The notes below the pieces were generated by a model. The model was not told where the DNA came from. It ran no database searches and saw nothing but the letters and a program-made list of their open reading frames with translations. A stretch of DNA of 64,000 nt, taken from NCBI RefSeq assembly GCF_900187565.1, contig NZ_FYED01000003.1, forward strand, positions 1 through 64,000. Direction: 5' to 3'. This DNA comes from Pseudomonas sp. Irchel 3A7. GTDB lineage: Bacteria; Pseudomonadota; Gammaproteobacteria; Pseudomonadales; Pseudomonadaceae. Shown piece after piece: positions 56,545 through 64,000 of this stretch; position 1 is the stretch's first letter; every line of letters begins with the position of its first letter. Position numbers and translations under genes: made by a program.

Positions 56545-57708
56545 TTAAAGCGGCAACCCCGCCTTCACCCGATACTGATTGCGCACCGGCGTCGCATATT
56601 GCAACACCAGGAACGGGCGATGTTCCTCGGGGCAGGCGTCCAGGCGTTGCTGCCACTGCTCCTGGGCCTTGGTCAATTCGTCGGTGGCAAACAGTTCGGC
56701 GGCACCGGGAACCTGTAATTGCGGGTCGGCATCTTTCCACTGGGCATAAGCCAGGTAGTGCACCGGAAACAGGCGATAACCGCCCAGAATCTGCTTGTCC
56801 ATCTCGACCGCCAACTGCTTGGTGTCTTCGAACAGCTCGGTGATCGGCGCGGCAAAGTTCACGTGGACCCGGCCCTTGTAGCCGGTGATGCCCTTGGCGA
56901 TGCTCACGTCGTCCTCGCCTGGCGCCTTGGTGTAGGTGCCAGTGGTGGCGCGGATGTAGAGTTCGCGGGCCTTGGCCTGGTCGCACGGGTCGTATTCGTA
57001 GCTGATCGAGACCGGGGTCAGGTTCAGCGAGCGGATGACTTCGCCGAACGGCTCGTCCTTGCGGCTCATATGAAACATTTTGAGAATCGCCGACTCGGTA
57101 CGGTCGTCGCCGTCCTTGGCCCGGCCTTCGGCCTGGGCGATCCAGATCGAGGCGCAATCGTTGCGGATCGAATGGTTGATGTAGGCCGAGAGTAACTGAT
57201 ACGCCGCCATTTTCTCGCGGCGTCCGGTGATCGAACGGTGCACGATAAAGCTCTTGTTCAGGCGCATCAGGTCGCTGACGAAGGGCTTTTGCAGCAGGTT
57301 GTCGCCGATGGCGATGCGCGGGGTCGGCAGGCCGGCGTGGTATACGGCGTAGTTGACGAAGGCCGGGTCCATCACGATGTCGCGGTGGTTGGCGATGAAC
57401 AGGTAGGCGCTGCCGGACTTGAACTGCTCGACACCGGTGTAGGTCACCCCATCCGTGGCGCGTTCGATGGTGTGGTCGACGTAATACTCGACTTTGTCCT
57501 GCAAAGTAGCCACCGACGTGATGCCGGCGAACTCACGGCGCAGACGATGGGCTATAAGAGGTTTGAGTGCCCAGCCTAAAGCGCCGGCAAAACGCGGGAA
57601 GCGGAAGTGGGTGAGGATATCTAGAAACGCCTTGTCGCCAAGCAGTCGTGCCAGCACCGCTGGGACTTCACTGTCGTCGTAAGGTCGGATGGCATCGAAT
57701 TCGCCCAT
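56545..57708 (-). CDS. 1-acyl-sn-glycerol-3-phosphate acyltransferase-like protein
   Basis: 387 aa from the second of two tandem ATGs (57708), better spaced from AGAGAG. The PlsC-type HX4D motif reads ANHRDIVMD (near 107-115); FIVHRSITG and IWIAQAEGRAKDG (the FPEGTRS-equivalent, with AEGRAKDG) follow. It probably acylates a lysophospholipid or glycerol-phosphate at the inner membrane. No hydrophobic anchor is obvious. Substrate is inferred from family. Confidence 0.85.
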   Translation of the reverse strand: MGEFDAIRPYDDSEVPAVLARLLGDKAFLDILTHFRFPRFAGALGWALKPLIAHRLRREFAGITSVATLQDKVEYYVDHTIERATDGVTYTGVEQFKSGSAYLFIANHRDIVMDPAFVNYAVYHAGLPTPRIAIGDNLLQKPFVSDLMRLNKSFIVHRSITGRREKMAAYQLLSAYINHSIRNDCASIWIAQAEGRAKDGDDRTESAILKMFHMSRKDEPFGEVIRSLNLTPVSISYEYDPCDQAKARELYIRATTGTYTKAPGEDDVSIAKGITGYKGRVHVNFAAPITELFEDTKQLAVEMDKQILGGYRLFPVHYLAYAQWKDADPQLQVPGAAELFATDELTKAQEQWQQRLDACPEEHRPFLVLQYATPVRNQYRVKAGLPL

Positions 57709-57850
57709 CATGCTCTCTTGTTAGAAACGGCTAGGGTAAGTAAAGGTTCTGATCGAAAACCGGCGGGGTACGGTCTGAAAAAGTAGTCAGACAAAAATAG
57801 CCCTGCAAATAGACCGGCGATTATACGCACAAGTCACCTGGGAGACCGCG

Positions 57851-58033
57851 ATGCTGGAAAATGCCGTTTATGAATGTCCGTATTGTGGTGAGGAAGTGGA
57901 AACCACCCTGGACCTGTCCGGTGGGGATCAGACCTATATTGAAGACTGTCAGGTGTGCTGCCGGCCGATAACCTTTGTGTTGCAGGTACACGGCGAAGAA
58001 TGGCATCTCGACGTATTCAGCGAGAACGAATAA
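57851..58033 (+). CDS. CPXCG-motif cysteine-rich protein
   Basis: 60 aa. ECPYCGEEVETTLDLSGGDQ followed by CQVCCRPI gives two CxxC knuckles, a small zinc ribbon. Start ATG at 57851 follows GGGAG. It is followed 8 bases later by the DUF2007 gene, a conserved pair. Function unknown. Confidence 0.88.
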   Translation: MLENAVYECPYCGEEVETTLDLSGGDQTYIEDCQVCCRPITFVLQVHGEEWHLDVFSENE

Positions 58034-58041
58034 GGGCATCT

Positions 58042-58302
58042 ATGCAACGAATCTACGAACCGGAAAACCTGATGGAAGGCGAGTTGCTGCAAGGCATGCT
58101 TGCCAGTGAGGGCATCGAGGCGCATCTGGTGGGACGCGATCTGGTCGGTGCCAGCGGCGAACTGCCGATCTTCGGTCTGTTGGGGTTGGCGGTGGATAAC
58201 GACCAGGCCGAATACGCCCGCGAGTTGATCAGTGCGTACAATGCCGCGCTGCCGCTTTCCGGTGATGAACCGGAGAGCTTTCCGGGCACGCTGGTCTGTT
58301 AG
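58042..58302 (+). CDS. DUF2007 domain protein
   Basis: 86 aa from ATG at 58042. The family sequence RIYEPENLMEGELLQGMLAS and VGRDLVGASGELPIFGLLGL are typical of DUF2007 (putative signal-transducing protein, PII-like fold). It pairs with the upstream zinc-ribbon gene and precedes the SRAP gene. Confidence 0.88.
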   Translation: MQRIYEPENLMEGELLQGMLASEGIEAHLVGRDLVGASGELPIFGLLGLAVDNDQAEYARELISAYNAALPLSGDEPESFPGTLVC

Positions 58303-58338
58303 GCTGGCCGTTCGTTTGATCAAGAGTCGTGTTGCCCC

Positions 58339-58962
58339 ATGTGTGGACGTTATGCCCTGTTTCGCTGGAACCCCGCCTTCGCGGCCCTGCCTGGCTTCCC
58401 CGCCGATCAGCAGGCCCAGTGGAACATTTCCCCCAATGATTCGGTGTTGATGTTGCGTGCCGGTGCGGACGGTCAGCGCGAACTGGCGCGTGCGCGTTGG
58501 GGGCTGACACCGCCATGGCTGACCGATCTATCCCGCACCCCGGCCCATGCCAGGGCCGAAACCGTGGCCGAGCAGCCGATGTTCCGCCAAGCCCTGCGCG
58601 AGCGACGCTGCCTGTTGCCGGCCAACGGTTTTTACGAATGGCGCGGCACCACGCGCAAGCGCCCGTACTGGCTGACGCCGGGAGAGGGCTCGTCACTGTT
58701 TTTCGCGGCGATCTGGGAGGCGTACCCGGTGCAGGAACAGGTGTGGCTGAGCACGGCGGTCATTACTCAGCCGGCTGCCAGTCAGCGGCGGCCGTTGATT
58801 CTCGATGCGGCGGGGCAAGACGCCTGGCTCGATCCGGAAACGCCGTTGCATGCGTTGCAGGCCCTGCTGGCCAGTGAACCCGCCGCGTTGCGCGAACGGG
58901 TGCTGGCCAACATGGTCAATGATCCGAAGCTCAATGGGCCGGAGTGTCTGACCCCGGGTTGA
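58339..58962 (+). CDS. SRAP (YedK/HMCES-like) protein with altered active site
   Basis: 207 aa. After Met removal, Cys2 heads the chain (MCGRYALF), as required for covalent capture of abasic-site DNA. Glu100 (NGFYEWRG) matches the second catalytic residue. But the Asn of the E. coli INARVET motif reads His70 (AHARAET), and the stretch that carries the His of IHDRRP in YedK is deleted (TQPAASQRRPLIL, 143-155). The family role is shielding abasic sites in ssDNA; whether this one forms or resolves the crosslink is unknown. Confidence 0.87.
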   Translation: MCGRYALFRWNPAFAALPGFPADQQAQWNISPNDSVLMLRAGADGQRELARARWGLTPPWLTDLSRTPAHARAETVAEQPMFRQALRERRCLLPANGFYEWRGTTRKRPYWLTPGEGSSLFFAAIWEAYPVQEQVWLSTAVITQPAASQRRPLILDAAGQDAWLDPETPLHALQALLASEPAALRERVLANMVNDPKLNGPECLTPG

Positions 58963-58983
58963 GTCATTTGGCGTTACTACTGA

Positions 58984-59085
58984 CGCCTTCGCGAGCAGGC
59001 TCGCTCCCACAGTTGATCTCCAGTGAACACGAAATTTATGTGCCACTTAGATCCAATGTGGGAGCGAGCCTGCTCGCGAAAGGGC
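58984..59085. repeat. REPIN-like inverted repeat pair, reversed polarity
   Basis: Arms CCTTCGCGAGCAGGCTCGCT plus CCCAC and GTGGGAGCGAGCCTGCTCGC plus GAA. The two REP units face the opposite way from those at 27.6, 40.3 and 51.1 kb. It lies between convergent SRAP and chemoreceptor genes. Confidence 0.9.
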
Positions 59086-59092
59086 CTCTGGA

Positions 59093-61234
59093 TCAGACCT
59101 TGAACTGATTGATCAACCGTCGCTGCTGCTCGGCCAATTTGGTCAAATCCGCACTGGCCGCGCTTGATTCATCCGCGCCGCCCGCCACTTCGTTGGCCAC
59201 TTGCCCGATGTTGATCACGTTGCGGTTGATGTCGTCCGCCACCGCGCTTTGCTCCTCGGCGGCGCTGGCGATCTGGGTGTTCATATCGTTGATGACCGAC
59301 ACCGCCTGCGTGATGGTTTCCAGCGCTTGGGCCGCTTTGGCTGCGTGCTGCACGCTCTCGTCGGTACGGTTCTGGCTGTCCTCCATGACCCGCACCACAT
59401 CCCGCGTGCCTTGTTGCAGCTGCTGAATCATGGTCTGGATTTCTTCCGTGGCCTTCTGCGTCTTCTGTGCCAGGTTACGCACCTCGTCAGCCACCACCGC
59501 AAAGCCACGACCCTGTTCACCGGCCCGGGCCGCTTCGATGGCCGCGTTCAGGGCCAGCAGGTTGGTCTGTTCGGCAATCCCGCGAATAGCCGTGAGGATC
59601 GCGTTGATGTTTTCGCTGTCCTTGGCCAGGGTCTGCACCACGCCGACCGCCCGGCCGATTTCCACGGCGAGGGCGCCAATGGAGTTCGACGTGTCATGGA
59701 CAATCTGCTTGCCCTGGCTGGCGGCCAGGTCAGCATGGCTGGCGGCTTGCGCGGCCTGGGTCGCGTTGCGCGCCACGTCCTGGGCGGTGGCGGTCATTTC
59801 CTGCACGGCGGTGGCCACTTGATCGATCTCGGCCATTTGCTTGTGCACGCCGGTGTTGGTGCGAATGGCGATGTCGGCGGTGTGCTCCGATGAATCGCTG
59901 ACGCTCTGCACCGAGGTCACCACCTGGGTGATCATCGCCTGCAATTTGGCCAGGAAGGTGTTGAAGCCTTTGGCAATCGAGCCCAGTTCGTCGGAACGGT
60001 CGCTGGTCAGGCGACGGGTCAGGTCGCCTTCACCTTGCGCGATGTCATCGAGCATGGCGACCATTTGCTTGAGTGGACGGGCAATGCCGTGGCCCACCAG
60101 CCAGATCACCAGCAGGCCGATACCGGCAATCAGCAGGCCGACCATGGCCATGCCGAAGGTGTCGGATTTGCGCTGGGTGTTCAGGTCGGCCTGAAGCTTC
60201 TGCAGATCCGCCATCACCGCATTCAGCGGCAGTTGCAGCATCAGGGTCCAGCGGGCGTCGGTCTGACCGATGCCGAAGGGCAGGTACAACTCGATCCGGC
60301 CCTGAGCCTTGTCGACGGTGTAGGTGACTTCGCCGCGCTTGAGATTGGCCATGTTGGCGATCTGCTGGCTGTCGAGGATGTCGCTGACCTTCTCGCCGAA
60401 TTTGCTCGGGTCCTTGGTATAGGCAACGATCCGCCCGTTACCGCCGATCAGGGCCATTTCCCCGGCGCCGCTGTAGAGTTTCTGGTTGGCGCCCAGGAGC
60501 ATTTCCTGGATGAAGTTCACCGACAGGTCAGCACCGACGATGCCCTGGAAGGCGCCGTTGAGCATGATCGGTTCGATGAAGGAGGCGAGCATGACGATTT
60601 TGTCGCCGACCTTGTAGGGAGCCGGATCGATCACGCAGGATTTTTTGGTTTCTTTCGAGCACAGGTAGTACTCGCTGGCGCGCACGCCGGTGGACAAGGT
60701 TTTCTGGTCGTCCACGTCCACCAGTTTGTCCAGGCCGAGGCTGCCGTCCTCGTTGCGGAACCACCAGGGCAGGAAGCGCCCGTTGCTGGCGTCGATGCCC
60801 ACTACGTGGGTGCCGATGTAGGCCGCATCGTTGTGATCCAGTGCGTCTTTTTCCCAGCCAATGTAGGTACCGAGGATTTTCGGATTCTTGGCCACGTTTT
60901 CCTTGATCAAACCAATCAACTGCTCGCGACTGAGACTCAGCGCAGGCTGTCCATCGGCCCCTGGTGTGCCGATCAGCGTGTTGACGCGCACCAGCCCGCC
61001 GGCTATCAGCAACGGCGCTTCGAGTTCACGCTGAATCTGGCTGACCTGGGTCTGCGCCAGGGATGTCAGGCGTTGTTCGATGACTTGCTCGAATTGTGCC
61101 TGAGTCCGTTCCTGGACCATGTTTTGCGTCCGGGCGCCGGAAAACAGCGCGTATACCACCAGCGCTGCCACGACACTGAGAACGATGGCGCCGGCCAGGG
61201 CCGCCACGGAAAACTGGATTGACTTGAATTTCAT
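59093..61234 (-). CDS. Methyl-accepting chemotaxis protein with dCACHE sensor (PctD-like)
   Basis: 713 aa from ATG at 61234. TM1 is about 8-31, a roughly 330-residue periplasmic double-CACHE domain follows (with [15 protein letters not shown] and [16 protein letters not shown]), TM2 is about 366-388, then HAMP ([20 protein letters not shown]) and a 40-helix-turn-type signalling domain with tip [20 protein letters not shown]. The position, next to the M48 lipoprotein peptidase gene, matches P. aeruginosa PA4633, reported as PctD, a receptor for choline and acetylcholine. Ligand identity here is inferred from synteny only. Confidence 0.9.
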   Translation of the reverse strand: MKFKSIQFSVAALAGAIVLSVVAALVVYALFSGARTQNMVQERTQAQFEQVIEQRLTSLAQTQVSQIQRELEAPLLIAGGLVRVNTLIGTPGADGQPALSLSREQLIGLIKENVAKNPKILGTYIGWEKDALDHNDAAYIGTHVVGIDASNGRFLPWWFRNEDGSLGLDKLVDVDDQKTLSTGVRASEYYLCSKETKKSCVIDPAPYKVGDKIVMLASFIEPIMLNGAFQGIVGADLSVNFIQEMLLGANQKLYSGAGEMALIGGNGRIVAYTKDPSKFGEKVSDILDSQQIANMANLKRGEVTYTVDKAQGRIELYLPFGIGQTDARWTLMLQLPLNAVMADLQKLQADLNTQRKSDTFGMAMVGLLIAGIGLLVIWLVGHGIARPLKQMVAMLDDIAQGEGDLTRRLTSDRSDELGSIAKGFNTFLAKLQAMITQVVTSVQSVSDSSEHTADIAIRTNTGVHKQMAEIDQVATAVQEMTATAQDVARNATQAAQAASHADLAASQGKQIVHDTSNSIGALAVEIGRAVGVVQTLAKDSENINAILTAIRGIAEQTNLLALNAAIEAARAGEQGRGFAVVADEVRNLAQKTQKATEEIQTMIQQLQQGTRDVVRVMEDSQNRTDESVQHAAKAAQALETITQAVSVINDMNTQIASAAEEQSAVADDINRNVINIGQVANEVAGGADESSAASADLTKLAEQQRRLINQFKV

Positions 61235-61504
61235 GGGTGCTCCGCACGCAAAAGATCGTCTGCGGAGGTGTATCGGCAGGGGGTTCGACAGGCATGAGCG
61301 GCTGCAGGAGAAATGGCTGTTTTTGCGTGCTGGATGTCGTAAATGAATCATCCCAGGCCGTTATCGGCCGTGGTGTACCCGGGTTTGTGAATTTTTTCCT
61401 ACGGCGATGAGAGCTTTGTCTGAAATATACGTCTTACGTTCGTTGTCTCTGGCGCCGATACCTATCCACGCCTAGGATACGAACATGTTTTCAAGGAGTT
61501 TTTG

Positions 61505-62320
61505 ATGAACAAGTTATTGGTTTTGTGTGGGCTGAGCGCAAGCCTGCTGCTCGCTGGCTGCCAATCGGTGAATACCACCAGCGGTGGCGCTGTGGGTGTT
61601 GAGCGCAAACAGTACATGTTCAGTATGTTGTCCTCGGAAGAGGTCAATCAGATGTACGCCCAGTCTTATACGAAGACAGTGGGTGAAGCGACCAACAAAG
61701 GCGTGCTGGACAAGACCAGCAGCGATGCCAAGCGCGTTCAGGTCATTGCCGACCGCCTCATTGCCCAGGCGCCGAACTTCCGTCCGGATGCGGCCCAGTG
61801 GAAATGGGAAGTGAACCTGATCAAGAGTGACGAGCTCAACGCCAACTGCGGGCCTGGCGGCAAGATCTTTGTGTACACCGGTCTGATCGACAGCCTGAAA
61901 CTCACCGATGATGAGCTGGCCGCGGTCATGGGCCATGAAATCGCCCACGCCTTGCGTGAGCACGGTCGAGAAGCGATGTCCAAGGCTTACGGTATGGAAA
62001 TGGCCAAGCAGGGCGCTGGTGCCTTGCTCGGTCTGGGCCAGGATAGCCTCGCGCTGGCGGACGCTGTGGCCAACTACGGCATGACGTTGCCCAACAGTCG
62101 TTCCAATGAAAACGAAGCCGATCTGATCGGTCTCGAATTGGCCGCGCGCGCCGGCTACAACCCGAACGCCGCGATCACCCTGTGGAACAAAATGAGCAAG
62201 GCCAGCGAGGGTGCTCCGCCGGAGTTCCTCAGCACGCACCCGTCTTCCAGCAGCCGGACTGCTTCGTTGCAGGCGGCGATTCCGAAGGTGATGCCGCTGT
62301 ACAACAGCGCCAAGAAATAA
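61505..62320 (+). CDS. M48-family lipoprotein metallopeptidase
   Basis: 271 aa from ATG at 61505 (AAGGAG upstream; an in-frame TTG one codon earlier is ignored). The lipobox LLLAGC gives Cys19. The zinc motif HEIAH spans 144-148 and the third ligand Glu204 sits in NENEADLIG. It resembles E. coli LoiP (YggG), an outer-membrane-linked protease acting in envelope quality control. It has its own promoter and is convergent with the TMEM165-type gene. Confidence 0.92.
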   Translation: MNKLLVLCGLSASLLLAGCQSVNTTSGGAVGVERKQYMFSMLSSEEVNQMYAQSYTKTVGEATNKGVLDKTSSDAKRVQVIADRLIAQAPNFRPDAAQWKWEVNLIKSDELNANCGPGGKIFVYTGLIDSLKLTDDELAAVMGHEIAHALREHGREAMSKAYGMEMAKQGAGALLGLGQDSLALADAVANYGMTLPNSRSNENEADLIGLELAARAGYNPNAAITLWNKMSKASEGAPPEFLSTHPSSSSRTASLQAAIPKVMPLYNSAKK

Positions 62321-62400
62321 GCTGCAAGCTGCAAGTTTGAAGTAAAGCAAATCTGCTCTGTTTCAAGCTTGCGGCTTATAGCTTGAAGCTTGCAGCTGCT
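62319..62400. repeat. AAGCTGCAAGCT-type inverted repeat / possible bidirectional terminator
   Basis: AAGCTGCAAGCTGCAAGTTT at the left pairs imperfectly with AGCTTGAAGCTTGCAGCTGC at the right, with inner CAAGCTTGCGGCTTATAGCT repeats. This kind of GCTTGCAG-rich tandem/inverted block is common 3' of Pseudomonas genes. It fills the convergent gap here. Confidence 0.75.
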
Positions 62401-62985
62401 TTATACCCACCCACTGCTCTGCATCGCCTTGTACACCGCAACAATCGCCAGAATAAAGAATGCAGACGCCGCCAGGCGACGAATCAGCGTCAATGGCAAT
62501 TTATCCGCCGCAAAGTTACCCGCCAGAACCACCGGTACGTTGGCAATCAGCATGCCGAGGGTGGTGCCGATGATCACCAGCCACAACTCCGGATACTGCG
62601 CGGCGAGCATCACGGTTGCGATCTGGGTCTTGTCGCCGATTTCCGCCAGGAAAAACGCAATCAGCGTGGTCAGGAACGGTCCGAACTTGCGGGCGGTGCT
62701 GGCTTCGTCGTCATCCATCTTGTCCGGTACCAGGGTCCACAGGGCGGTCGCTGCGAAGCTCGCCGCGAGGATCCAGTGCAACAAAGTGTCCGAAAAGAAA
62801 CTGCCGACCCAGGCACCCACCGCACCGGCTGCCGCGTGGTTGGCCAAGGTTGCGGCCACGATGCCGGCGATGATTGGCCATGGCTTGCGGAAGCGGGCAG
62901 CGAGAATGAGCGCGAGCAGTTGCGTCTTGTCGCCGATTTCGGCCAAGGCAACGATTGCGGTGGGTACGAGTAATGAATCCAGCAT
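62401..62985 (-). CDS. TMEM165/GDT1-family manganese transporter
   Basis: 194 aa from ATG at 62985. Two copies of the EXGDKT motif (AEIGDKTQ near 15-22 and again near 110-117) lie in six hydrophobic segments, the hallmark of the UPF0016/GDT1 family. Relatives export Mn2+ (or exchange Ca2+/H+). A yybP-ykoY manganese riboswitch lies directly upstream, so export of excess Mn2+ is the likely role. A start ten codons earlier (62995-63015) is not favoured. Confidence 0.92.
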   Translation of the reverse strand: MLDSLLVPTAIVALAEIGDKTQLLALILAARFRKPWPIIAGIVAATLANHAAAGAVGAWVGSFFSDTLLHWILAASFAATALWTLVPDKMDDDEASTARKFGPFLTTLIAFFLAEIGDKTQIATVMLAAQYPELWLVIIGTTLGMLIANVPVVLAGNFAADKLPLTLIRRLAASAFFILAIVAVYKAMQSSGWV

Positions 62986-62990
62986 CAGGG

Positions 62991-63064
62991 GTTTTCCTAA
63001 GGGGCGGGTCGACACGGCTATGACACGTACAGCCTTCCCGCCCCGGGTAAGGTGTTCGTGTCAT
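62991..63064 (-). promoter_or_regulatory. Expression platform of the manganese riboswitch
   Basis: Minus strand: AUGACACG (63057-63064) pairs perfectly with CGUGUCAU (63020-63027). GGGGCGGG (63037-63044), in its loop, is perfectly complementary to CCCGCCCC (63001-63008), which directly precedes the AGGA ribosome-binding site. The hairpin's AUGA also belongs to aptamer helix P1, so the two structures compete. Confidence 0.7.
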
Positions 63065-63191
63065 AGGTCTTGTCAAACCCTGCGATCCGTCTGATGCGGA
63101 CGCTTGGGTCGCATGCGCCATGGTCTTTTGACCAAGTATGTTGACGCATGCCGGACGAGCATGGCGCTCGTGGGAGACTACTCCCCTAGGA
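63061..63191 (-). ncRNA. yybP-ykoY manganese riboswitch aptamer
   Basis: Reading the minus strand, P1 (UCCUAGG at 63185-63191 with CCUAUGA at 63061-63067, one mismatch) encloses the conserved GGGGAGUAG loop (63178-63186) and an ACAUACUUGG internal loop opposite it. These two loops form the Mn2+-binding core in this class. A GC-rich helix (CACGAGCGCC...) lies between. Downstream is a GDT1-type transporter gene, a known regulon member. Confidence 0.88.
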
Positions 63192-63238
63192 CGGAGCGGA
63201 TTCTGCCTAGGCAAATCCGATTGGGCAAGTACAAAATT

Positions 63239-64000
63239 TTACCCGCGTTTGGCCCGATAGATTCGAAAGCCCTGTCCTTCAGCCTTGATCGCGCACACGC
63301 CCAAATGCTCTTCGATCAAAGGTTGATACTTCAGGAAGCTGTTGGCCACCAAGCGCAGTTCGCCACCGTTTTTCAGATGTTTGGCCGCTTTTCGCAGCAG
63401 ATTCTCTGTTGCGTAATAGTCTGTGTGGACCCCGACATGGAACGGTGGATTGCTTAAAATCGCATTCAATCCCATCGGTGCCGCGTCAATGCCATCGCCC
63501 GTGATGACTTCGGCTTCCAGACCGTTGGCAGCCAGGGTCAAACGGCTGCTGGCGGCGGCAAACGCGTCGACATCCAGCAACGTCACCTGGTTATGTGGAT
63601 AGCGACGTTTTACCGCAGCCCCCAACACCCCGGCACCGCAACCGAAGTCCAGCAAATGGCCGCTCGGCAGTTTGTCCAGGTGCTCCAGCAACAGCGCGCT
63701 GCCACGATCCAGCCGACCATGGCTGAAAACCCCCGGCAGGCTGATGACTTTGAGCGGGCCTTCGGCCAGTGGCAGTTCGTATTCCTGGGCCAGGCTTTCC
63801 AGAGGTTTGGCTTGCGGGGCGTTGGCCACGGTGACTTGCCAGAGCTGGCAATGCCGCGCGCTGTCGAGTTTGCGTGGCTTGCCGAACGGGTTCAGTTGCT
63901 TGGCCGCACCTTCGATGCCGCTTTTTTTCTCGCCAACCAGGAACACCTCACGACCTTCCAGGCGCGAAGCCACGGCATTGAGGATGTAATCGGTCAGATC
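63239..64000 (-). CDS. rsmC: 16S rRNA (guanine-1207-N2) methyltransferase RsmC, C-terminal part
   Basis: The gene is cut by the right edge; 253 codons plus a stop are in the window and the frame stays open upstream to 64000 ([20 protein letters not shown]). RsmC proteins are about 330 aa with two methyltransferase-like domains; the catalytic C-terminal one is seen here, with AdoMet motif [11 protein letters not shown] and catalytic NPPF in [10 protein letters not shown]. It modifies G1207 of 16S rRNA. Its stop lies 47 bases before the riboswitch, so read-through into the transporter leader is possible. Family confidence is high; start is unseen. Confidence 0.92.
   Translation of the reverse strand, partial: DLTDYILNAVASRLEGREVFLVGEKKSGIEGAAKQLNPFGKPRKLDSARHCQLWQVTVANAPQAKPLESLAQEYELPLAEGPLKVISLPGVFSHGRLDRGSALLLEHLDKLPSGHLLDFGCGAGVLGAAVKRRYPHNQVTLLDVDAFAAASSRLTLAANGLEAEVITGDGIDAAPMGLNAILSNPPFHVGVHTDYYATENLLRKAAKHLKNGGELRLVANSFLKYQPLIEEHLGVCAIKAEGQGFRIYRAKRG

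Noticed and set aside
60035..61222. 395-codon plus-strand open frame opposite the dCACHE chemoreceptor
   Set aside because: Antisense of a well-supported chemoreceptor, His/Asp/Gly-rich composition and no recognisable motif.

Overview
The window (about 60% GC) comes from the chromosome of a fluorescent-group Pseudomonas. This rests on protein sequences, on gene order matching the region PAO1 numbers roughly PA4625 to PA4692 (recalled, not searched), and on the short palindromic REP/REPIN repeats in many intergenic gaps. No prophage, insertion sequence, integrase or CRISPR array was seen. Most of the window is conserved core genome; the less ordinary parts are a light-response-type cassette near 41-46 kb, an MCE lipid-transport operon at the left end and a manganese riboswitch at the right end.

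Layout. 0-4 kb: end of an rrn operon (5S rRNA and terminator), then a split PqiA/LetA pair and a six-domain MCE protein. 4-9 kb: condensin operon mksF-mksE-mksB on the minus strand. 9-12 kb: cryptic DNA polymerase III psi subunit (holD) overlapping rimI, an acidic small protein, carbonic anhydrase and a SET-domain protein. 12-20.5 kb: two unknown genes, a short-chain fatty acid transporter, an MHS-type MFS transporter, a soluble PAS-PAS chemotaxis transducer, a flavin reductase-like protein and ddl. 20.5-28 kb: ggt, a DUF2817 peptidase-like protein, tRNA-Met(CAU), a chemoreceptor and fsr. 28-35 kb (minus): TPR lipoprotein, lolB, ispE, tRNA-Gln(UUG) and prs, then rplY, pth and ychF. 35-40 kb (plus): overlapping hemA-prfA-prmC-moeB-murI, then pagL. 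40-48 kb: SDR, photolyase, MerR/LitR-like regulator, DUF523-DUF1722 protein and an FAD oxidoreductase on the minus strand; a TIGR01777 epimerase and hemH on the plus strand. 48-54 kb: uraA-upp divergent from hpt, two small conserved genes and mqo. 54-64 kb: small conserved proteins, a YajG-type lipoprotein, an acyltransferase, an SRAP (YedK-like) protein, a dCACHE chemoreceptor, an M48 lipoprotein peptidase, a TMEM165/GDT1 manganese transporter under a yybP-ykoY riboswitch, and rsmC, which runs off the right edge.

How the genes fit together. Several blocks are translationally coupled through ATGA, TGATG or TAATG junctions (mksFEB, holD-rimI, hemA-prfA, DUF523-merR-phr). The two minus-strand promoters of the light-type cassette carry the same bipartite motif with identical 18-bp spacing, which points to one regulator, probably the MerR protein encoded inside the cassette. 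That regulator lacks the cobalamin ligands of CarH-type photoreceptors and so looks like a class II LitR. Start codons were moved inward from the longest open frame wherever a ribosome-binding site or family alignment favoured it; each case is noted.
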